From assembly GCF_907164915.1 (NCBI RefSeq), contig NC_061863.1, positions 41,513,382 to 41,577,381 of the forward strand: a stretch of 64,000 bases of DNA. The letters run 5' to 3'. Numbering within the stretch: the first letter of the stretch is position 1; each line of letters opens with the position of its first letter. The DNA comes from Impatiens glandulifera. Its lineage: Eukaryota > Streptophyta > Magnoliopsida > Ericales > Balsaminaceae. The notes beneath the pieces were generated by a model that worked only from the letters and a program-made list of their open reading frames with translations, was not told where the DNA came from and did no database searches. Positions 56,985-64,000 of the stretch are shown piece after piece. The position numbers and the translations under genes are program-made.

Positions 56985-57260
56985 AGTGCTACCTAATGAA
57001 ACTTGTTTCACTAGGTATTTACAATCTTAATGAAATGGAACAAGCACTGCCTAGTGAAGCTTGTTTCACTAGGTATTTATAGCCTTAAAGGAGTGGAACA
57101 AGTGCTACCTAGTGAAACTTGTTTCACTAGATATTTACAGCTTGAAAGGAGTAGAACAAGCGCTACTTAGTGAAGCTTGTTTCATTAGGTATTTACAGCT
57201 TGAAAGGAGTGGAATAAGCGCTATCTTGATTCACTAGGTATTTATAGAAGCGCTACCCTT
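56985..57260 (+). repeat. Palindromic ~59-bp minisatellite (about four units)
   Basis: The unit contains CTTGTTTCACTAGGTATTTA, CAGCTTGAAAGGAGTGGAAC and AAGCGCTACCTAGTGAA. At the unit junctions TACCTAGTGAA meets TTGTTTCACTAGGTA, forming an almost perfect 28-bp palindrome. The same family lies inverted at 4.3-4.6 kb. It abuts the 3' end of the ORF D relic. Confidence 0.88.
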
Positions 57261-57278
57261 GGTGATAGCGATCATTAT

Positions 57279-57758
57279 CTAAAATTCCTTCTTCGAGTAT
57301 GAGTTGGAGAAGCCCTTAGCCAAAAGAGATTTGGATATGATATCGTTGAGGAGAGAAAACTCAACTTTTAGAGCAGATTTTGGTCCTTGAGAACTGATAG
57401 GAACAATTTGCCCTTCAACAAATGTATCTAAGAAGACAAGCTTCATCTCAGATAATATTTCATCAGAAGTAATATTTAGACGGTCACTCCGAAGGGAGAT
57501 TGAAGAATAAAAAAAAGATTCTTCATAAAAACATACATATTCTTCAAAAAAAATTGACATGGTAAGCCTATTGTCGCAGAACCTTCCGTATTTAAAGAAT
57601 TGACGAACTTCAGATTCGTGCATTACGATAGGAGCTCCAAGAAACTTTTCAAGGTCCGAAGCTTTAAGAGATTCGAACATAGTGACCATTTCAGGAATGA
57701 CCAAGGTGGACACATAATCAAAGTCCACTTGAAGAGTAGATGGAGCGAGAGAATCCAT
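57279..57758 (-). pseudogene. Accessory-family relic D (paralogue of Copia ORFs A-C)
   Basis: Starts MDSLAPSTLQVDF at 57,758 and shows the family landmarks LQVDF, MFESLKASDLEKFLGAP, VRQFF, SQGPKSALKVEFSLLND and IISKSLLAKGFSNSYS. It then stops at 57,279, before the conserved Asn-Trp block, where the minisatellite begins. So about 60% of the domain remains. A TATAAAAG box (complement of 57,878-57,885) and a CT-rich leader (CTCTCTCTAAG) precede it, as in ORF C. It is not inside the 17.7-31.5 kb element and has no LTR next to it. Confidence 0.7.
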
Positions 57759-57885
57759 TTCGATGAACTATTTGAGAACTGGGGATTTAGATTTCTAAGA
57801 GATACAAGAAGATTTCTTAGAGAGAGAATGCTAAGATTCACAAGAGGGAAATTAAATCCCTTGGAATATCATCGTTACTTTTATA

Positions 57886-58895
57886 GAATTATACTAGCGT
57901 ATGACTATTAAAATCAATGAGTAGATAAACTGTCAAAAATATAAAAACCTGTTCTCAAGAGACTCATCATTTAAAGATGCAGCATTTAAGGATAATCTTG
58001 AAAGTCTATCATTAATGTAAAACGTGAAATTTAATTTTTGTCATATTTTTAACATTGAAAGACACATGTCTTAAGTTATTAGATAAATGACTATTCAATT
58101 TTTGGCGTGAAGAGTACATAGACAGATAATGTAATAGTGGACAACTGTCCCACTCGCCTGAAGATGAGAAGTCTAAGGACATACATAGTTAGACGTCTAA
58201 CTTACCGTTCACATTCTTTGCCTCTTAGATGGATAGGCGTCTGTTAGACGCATGTGTCTAATAGCGCTTGTCTTACAGACATCTAGACGTCTATTATACG
58301 TAGACATCTAATTACACTTGAAATCCACGTGTTATACGTGTGTCTGGTTAGACGTGAGCGTCTAATTATGCTTATCCTTCAGACGTCTAACCTGTGTAGG
58401 TTTTAAACCAAGACGTTTATCCAACTCAGAAGCACAGACTGCTTTAGCAAATATACGTCTCAATCCAAATCTCAGACTGGGATCTCTAATTATCCCAGCA
58501 AATATCCTCACCAAGGAATCGGTTGAAAATTGGATTAGGAGGGTAGAGGCTAGGCTTTGAAATTATTTTTATGTATTTCATGAACAAACCGACTAACTTT
58601 CTGTACCGGTTGTTGTATTTTCAAATCTAACCGATCTATGATTATCAATGTTTTCATTTTAGATGGTTTTTATAAAATGTGTATTGTTAAAATCGGTTCA
58701 AATTTACACCGCTGCAAAACTTCTTACACCAATGTTACTTACTGCCTAAAACTACCGCCAAATGTTATCGCCTAAAGTTACCGTCGAAAACTTACCGCCC
58801 TTTTCTCTACCGCCATTACTTTTGGAGGGAAAACTTGGCGCCCTTTCATGAAAACCGTACGATGGTGTGACGGTTCGATGACTCAACCGTCACAC
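57886..58895. other. Spacer between two divergent accessory-family relics, with AGACGTCT cluster
   Basis: The palindrome AGACGTCT occurs at about 58,191, 58,285 and 58,381, with many half-sites (TTAGACG, GCGTCTAA, AGACATCTA) in 58,150-58,430. GACGTC is a plant bZIP C-box core. No ORF is present. Confidence 0.5.
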
Positions 58896-58901
58896 TCACC
58901 A

Positions 58902-59080
58902 TATATAAAGACTTGTGTACATTATTTTATTCACATCCTCAAATATTTCTTCAAACCTCTCTAAATTTTCATTCTCTCTCTACCAATACCTCTCAGTTTT
59001 TCCAAATTCATCATGGGATGAGATAATGCACTTTTTGTTCACATTGTTTAGGTTGATTTTGAAGAGATCAAGAATTCTGG
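58902..59080 (+). pseudogene. Relic of the ORF C promoter and start (fragment E)
   Basis: TATATAAAG at 58,902-58,910 and a CT-rich leader lead to an ATG at 59,013. Translation matches the first residues of ORF C (MG-stop-DNALF, then VDFEEIK) with stops at codons 3 and 13 where ORF C has Arg and Gln. Just upstream, GGAGGGAAAA and TTGGCGCCC repeat the ORF C promoter words. Homology ends at about 59,085, where the next ORF begins. Orientation is opposite to relic D. Confidence 0.65.
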
Positions 59081-60200
59081 GCGCATTTAGTGTCTTTTGT
59101 CCAACCTTTTTCTAGCATAGTCCATAGTCTAGTTGTCTGACTTTTCATCTGATCCTTAGTAGGGCTGTTAGACTTAGTATTTTGATCATCAATGGAACCC
59201 AAGACTTTCAGTTTTACAAGATTTCCCATTGCAGAAAAAGATTCTGAAATTATATCATTCTTTGGACCCAATAGACTCTGAGCAAATAATATTTCTAACT
59301 CTGTAGAGGCAATTTCAATATGACCCATTTTGCCCAGTTCAGCATCCTCTCTAGTAAGACCGGTAAACTCTGTTTTCTGATCTTTCTCTGTAACTGAATA
59401 ACCCAAACTGTCATGTTTTCCTGTTTCTGAAACTAATCTCAACCTTGTAATATTCTTTGAACCTACTGATTCTCGACCCGCAGTCTGATTCAGCCCTGTC
59501 ATATTTACCTCAATAGGAACCCCAATATCAACTTCAGTAGGATCATTCAAAACAGACATAGATCTCAGCTTAATGTTTTCACCCGTTGCAAAAACAGACC
59601 CCAACATTGAGCTTTCAATAGGATCCAATAAACATGTACAATTTATGCTATTTTCTTGCATTATCTTAGAGCCCTTTTGACAGATTATTTCCAACTTTGG
59701 AACCGAATTTTCAGCACAAACAACCTTATTGTCATCAATTTCATCCAGGAGAGATTTCAAATCCAATTTCCCAACAGAATGACCGGTCAGGTCTAGGGTA
59801 CCAACTATAGACCCTAACGGTCCATTCTGTGCAGCAATTCTAATAACAACAAATATTTCTGGAATTAAAGTCCTATCATTTCTATATGCAGTACTATCTT
59901 TTCCTATCAATTCAGTCTTATCATTTCTATTATGAACATGCATATCATTACAGTATGAATCCCCAATAGAACTATTCTCATATAATTCATCAGCATGTGG
60001 AAAAGAACACATACCCGATGATGTATTTGGCATAGAATCAATAGGCGCATCTTTTCCATTATTTAGAACTTCATCCATAATTTCTGGCTTCTGCTTCCTG
60101 GGATTGTTAAGAGACTTGCGAGTTCGTCTTTCAGACCTAGCCTTGTTGCTTGTCGACGGCCCCTTCAGCACCTTCTTAGGATCATTAGGGAGGACTTAAA
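59068..60200 (-). CDS. Unidentified 367-codon ORF, possible LINE ORF1 C-terminal region
   Basis: An uninterrupted minus-strand frame (59,068-60,171, opened by GTG rather than ATG; the frame is open to a stop near 60,200). The start is Lys/Arg-rich (SNKARSERRTRKSLNNPRKQ). The remainder has three or four loose ~55-residue repeats built around a Gly-Ser/Leu-Gly, K-L-(D/K/R)-L and E-(F/L)-T-G-L theme (for example KLDLKSLLDE, KLEIICQKG, IKLRSMSVLND, TRLRLVSETG, VKLKVLGSIDD). No TM segment, zinc site or enzyme motif is seen. A basic start with an otherwise unremarkable long tail would suit the variable C-terminal part of a LINE ORF1, but I cannot show it. It may be a decayed but fortuitously open frame. 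Confidence 0.35.
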
Positions 60201-61167
60201 GGACGCCCTTGCCCGCGTAACAACACTAGATGGGCACATACCATTCATTGGAAAGATCAAGCGCAAATTGCCTAATCTTCAAAGGAGCCACAGAGGTTGG
60301 AATTCTGTAGCAAAGGGTGGGCGCAAATAACACGATTGGAAACCAATCGCACCGGAACAGGGGCTTGAAGATAATTGCTCAAACAAGAAAGGGTTTAAAC
60401 AATTTTGGAACTTTCTGTAGCTACAAAAGCTTCCTCCAGACCGAACACTTGATTCAAACGGCGAGAAAGAAGTTCAAAGGAGATCTACCCACACCTCGCG
60501 GTGTGGTTTGATGTCCCGACCGAGATCCGAACTAACCTGTAAGCGAAAAGTGAGGAGAGGAGGGCAATCGGCATCGATTCGACGACAGGTCTCTATAGAA
60601 GGGGGTTTAGACGAAATGCTCCGACCGACGGTAGGAGAAGATGACTGCGACCGTTCCTTACACAAAAGAACAAGTTCCAGAGGGCGCAAGACAACCGATC
60701 GAAGGTGTTGGAGGATGGAGGCCGACTTCCAATGTAGAAATGCGGTCGTGGCGAGAATCTGTGTCGTTTGTGTCATTCGTGTCGATCGTGCCGATTGTGC
60801 CGATCGTGCCGATCGTGCGGATCGTGCCGATTGTGCGGATCGTGCCAATCGTGTCGATTGTGCCAATCGTCCCAACATCGATCCAAATATGCGATCTAGA
60901 AATTATAATGTCGTTTGTGCCGATCGTGCCAACAACGATCCAAATATCCTATCTAAAAATTATAATCGCGATATCTCGCTATTCCTTTGGCCAAATTAAA
61001 ATTCATTCGGTTAGATTGTAGGGGGAAAGAGACGCACCTGCTGGAAAAATTTGAGATCATTCCGACATCGGAAGCTCCGGCGGCGTTGATGTGCTAGTCG
61101 TGCCCAAAGTGAGAAAAAAATCTCCCGAGAAAATTTCTCTTTCTAGGTGCGTCGAAAGTTTCTTCTA
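60200..61167. other. Non-coding, GC-richer block around the 9-bp minisatellite
   Basis: Apart from the minisatellite, AACAACGATCCAAATAT and AACATCGATCCAAATATG form a short duplication near 60,870-60,950. The GTGCTAGTCGTGCC word links it to 2.6 kb. No recognised domain. Confidence 0.4.
60761..60868 (+). repeat. 9-bp minisatellite GTGCCGATC, about 12 units
   Basis: Twelve consecutive 9-mers such as GTGCCGATC, GTGCCGATT, GTGCGGATC and GTGTCGATT. Since 9 is a multiple of 3, several frames stay open through it and produce simple tripeptide repeats; these are not genes. Related words occur at 2.62-2.83 kb. Confidence 0.92.
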
Positions 61168-64000
61168 CCTCTAACACTAAGTTATATTGTCCAATTTATA
61201 ATGAGATTGTTTGGAAAGATAGAACTTGTAGCTTACTATGGTTTGAGTAACCTAGTGATGTTGTGTATAACATTCGTCGAGATGCTTCCAAGCATTGCTT
61301 TAAGAATATTTCATTGGTGATTATCACAACAAGGATAACTCTGGGAGTCATATTTTAAAGATCTTAACAAAGTACCCGTAAAACCATAGGATAATGACAC
61401 AAAGATATTTATAGGTGTTGAAACATCAATTCTTACTTAGCATAAGTATTAACAGATTATTCAAGTTTAGTCATGTATAAATGACTAATGGTTAATGTCA
61501 TAAGGTATGAAGGGAAAATGAAAGTTGTAGTAATATTTCATGTAGGTTACTAACAAGTAACACTCGGGGTGATCATATGTGTATGATCGGTATAAACACC
61601 TTTTTTTACTAGTGATAACACATTTTAAATTTTAATTTTTTTTAAGAATACCAACTCAAATCTGATCTCATAATGACAAAACAAAATATAACACCAACTC
61701 AAATTTGAGTGATAGAGATAAAAATGAGATGCTTTCCAAAATTAGAAAAACCACCTAAGGAACAAGAGAAAAATGTTTTTTCATTTATTTCTAAAGTTTT
61801 GTCTAGAAATAAAAAAATCATAATCTGTATTAATGAAGTATTTATTTAAAAGGTTAGATATTTTTATTTATTAATTTCATACTTTGTAAAAGTTTTTATT
61901 ATTTTTATAATAATACAATTAACATTAAAAGTTTCATCCAAATACTAATATTTGCAGTTGCATTTGAGTTTTAAAAAACAAAATACCATTAATAATATAT
62001 AATATATTTTAGTTATACATATATCAATGAATATAATAATATTTTTTAATCTAACTCACAATTTTATTAAAGTAAACCTATATTTAATAAAATATGTATT
62101 TTATAATCAAATTATAAATTAGAATATTAAAATAAGAGTTTTCCTTTATTTTTTATTAATATAATTTAAAATATGAAACTAAACAAATATATAGATGTAT
62201 AGATGCTTAACTCACTACTTTAAAAAGTTAAAACATTTTTCGTTTAATTTATAGATTTCATAATCCTTAAAAGATTTGAATAGATTAATACATGTTTTTG
62301 TAAGAAAATATTTAATGTTCATAGTTCCAACTAAATACTAATATTTAGAGATGCATTTTATTTTGAAAAAAGTGAAATTTAATAATAGAACAAACAAACA
62401 TGAGAAGAATAGATAATGTAGGTAAGACTTTCAAATACTTTAACGGCATATGTCGCCTCCAAAAAAATTATTTTCTTTTTATTCTATCCATCGAATTATC
62501 TTAATTCAGTTAGATAGTCGAGAATCAGAGTTTTGAATAACTCTCTCAAATTCACAAACAATTTTGAGGTTGGTGAGAAGTAGCATTTGAATTTGTTGAA
62601 AAATAAACTAATTTCAAGTTATCGGTGAATTGATTTATTTGTACTTTATTGAAATCAAGTGTGTCACAAAGTTGAGTTATCTCTTAGTTCATACTATTTT
62701 GAATCTTTTTGTTGATTTTTAGATATTTTTTTAGAAAACGACTTAACGTTATTTCATTAAAAATTCTCTAAAACGGGAAAAAGACCAAATGAGTTTCTAT
62801 ATTTTACTAGATAAGTCTAGGAAAATTAAGTTCGTTACTGTCTAAGAATAAATGAATTACAAACAATTATCGGAATTACAAACAAATTTAAATTACGTTT
62901 ATCTCACTAAAAAAACAGAGTCTTTGGTGACATCCTATTATGGTATTTTCCCGTTCGTGTAAAGGTTCCAATTTTGTTCGTTTTTGGGACTCTTCTCCAT
63001 ACCTAGATGGTTCGCGCTACAGTCAGTTACAATATCATCCCAGGTCTACTCTAGACTTCTTCGATTCCTCGAGAATGCCCTCGCGTTTCTCTCTCGCTAG
63101 ATATTGTAAACTGTTAGCCCAATCCGTATTTGAAAATCTTAAACTTAAACTTTGTGCCCTTCGTTTTTTTCACAACAACTTCCTTGATTTCTTTCTAGTC
63201 TCCCGGGAATCTGATCATCTCCATATATTTTTGAAAAATTACTCCAAAGTTTCGAGGCAAATGAACAGTTCCCGAAGAGATAATCAGATGTTTCTTCATT
63301 CTCTTCACATAGTAGACAACTTGAATCCGGAATTTCCATGTACTTCCTGAAGAGATCTCTCATGTTTAGCCTTTTTCCGAAGAGCAAGCCATAGGATGAA
63401 TTGGTATCTCGGGATAACCTTTGACGACCGTACCAGATTAGCCCAATCTACTATTTTCTCATTCTCTCGGATGGTGTTCCACACTTTGCTTGAAATCATC
63501 TTCCCGTTTTCCTCGATTTTCCATCGGTGTACGTTTGTTCTTTTGTTGAATTGGATGTTACTGATATGTTCAAAATGCGTCACCCCACCGGTATTCGTCT
63601 AAGGAGCGAATTTAATAGTCCGTATTTAATGTCTCTAACATTGGAAGCTAGGTAGTCCTGTCTGATCCTCAAATTTCTAAATTCCTCTTTATTGATTATC
63701 GGTTGATCCTCATACCAAGGATCATGTCAAAACAATGTGTTTTTGTCGTCTCCCCAACTAATATCAAAAAGTCCTACAATATTGTTTCTTATCTTAAAGA
63801 TTTTCTTTAATGACCATCCCATACCTTTGCTTATTTTGGATGTCCAAATGCTTGATTCGTGTTTCATAAATCGGGTGTGAACCCACTTAATCCAGAGTGA
63901 TTCTTGTTTGCTCTAAATGGCCCATAGGTGCTTATACGTCAATGCTTTATTCCATTTAATATAGTTTTTGAGCTCTATGTCGCCTTCTTCCTTTGGCTTG
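61168..64000 (+). repeat. Large direct duplication, copy 2 (runs off the window)
   Basis: Partner of 36,213-39,108. It differs by scattered substitutions and small indels, for example a different 60-bp stretch at 61,215-61,275. It still shows homology at the last base of the window, so the duplicated unit is longer than seen. Confidence 0.9.
62725..64000 (-). pseudogene. LINE copy within duplication copy 2 (ORF2 zf-RVT end)
   Basis: Same LINE 3' end as at 37.83 kb. The zf-RVT coding part is split: 63,583-63,305 carries WNTIRENEKIVDWANLV and RYQFILWLALRK, and 63,387-63,145 carries MEIPDSSCLLCEENEETSD and FGNCSFASKLWSNF in another frame. One extra T in a T-run at about 63,372 compared with copy 1 explains the shift, so this mutation postdates the duplication. 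The 5' part lies beyond the window. Confidence 0.85.

Noticed and set aside
56985..57260. Possible CRISPR array (regular ~59-bp repeats)
   Set aside because: The whole unit is repeated with no unique spacers, and the context is a plant nuclear genome; it is a minisatellite.
60474..61021. Three overlapping frames with Arg-Ala-Asp, Val-Pro-Ile or Ser-Ala-Arg repeats
   Set aside because: All stay open only because the 9-bp minisatellite is a multiple of three.
36213..64000. The two duplicated blocks as LTRs of one giant 25-28 kb element
   Set aside because: The blocks contain a LINE end, show no TG...CA terminus at the visible boundary, and the sequence between holds unrelated elements in both orientations.
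1..64000. tRNA or rRNA genes
   Set aside because: I saw no A/B-box pair with a plausible cloverleaf and no rRNA core sequence; the tRNA-like word at 30,127 is the Copia primer site.

Overview
The window looks like intergenic DNA from the nuclear genome of a flowering plant, probably a eudicot. The evidence is AT-rich DNA packed with microsatellites, a Sirevirus-like Ty1/Copia element, plant L1-type LINEs with zf-RVT domains, a caulimovirid-like insertion, an 11S seed-globulin relic, exons of plastid-type isopropylmalate isomerase, and a spliced cysteine-rich peptide gene. No rRNA, tRNA or CRISPR locus was seen. The species cannot be named from this sequence; a Lamiales-type asterid is only a weak guess from the flavour of the accessory ORFs.

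Layout. 1-5.7 kb: mostly non-coding, with a three-exon relic of isopropylmalate isomerase (minus, 3.1-3.5 kb), a 59-bp minisatellite (4.3-4.6 kb) and a putative 58-aa tail-anchored protein gene (5.4-5.7 kb). 6-10 kb: microsatellites, tandem duplications, two MITE-like elements and a decayed LINE. 11-17 kb: a GC-richer LTR-like repeat (family R), an 11S-globulin pseudogene fragment and diffuse repeats. 17,655-31,454: one nearly complete 13.8-kb Copia element on the minus strand. It has 1,314-bp LTRs differing at 17 positions, a 5-bp target duplication, an initiator-Met PBS, gag, pol and three further ORFs. 31.5-35.7 kb: AT-rich flank, family R copy B and a 5'-truncated LINE. 36.2-41 kb: the first copy of a duplication of at least 2.8 kb that carries a LINE ORF2. 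41.5-41.9 kb: a two-exon secreted cysteine-rich peptide gene (plus). 43.4-47.8 kb: a decayed caulimovirid-like pararetrovirus abutting an 88-bp AT microsatellite. 48-51 kb: AT-rich repeats. 51.4-54.1 kb: an internally deleted LINE and an inverted LINE 3' end. 54.2-56.6 kb: family R copy C. 57-59.1 kb: the minisatellite again, and two divergent relics of the Copia accessory gene family. 59.1-61 kb: an unidentified 367-codon ORF and a 9-bp minisatellite. 61.2-64 kb: the second copy of the duplication, running off the window.

How it fits together. Most genes belong to mobile elements. The most unusual system is the 3' half of the Copia element. Downstream of pol lie three mutually diverged paralogous ORFs (A, B, C). 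Each is preceded by its own TATA box, and C also has E2F-like sites and ends in a coiled coil and basic clusters. Two more relics of the same family sit at 57-59 kb outside this element. The best host-gene candidates are the cysteine-rich peptide gene at 41.5 kb and, less surely, the small membrane protein at 5.5 kb. The metabolic and storage-protein sequences are fragments.
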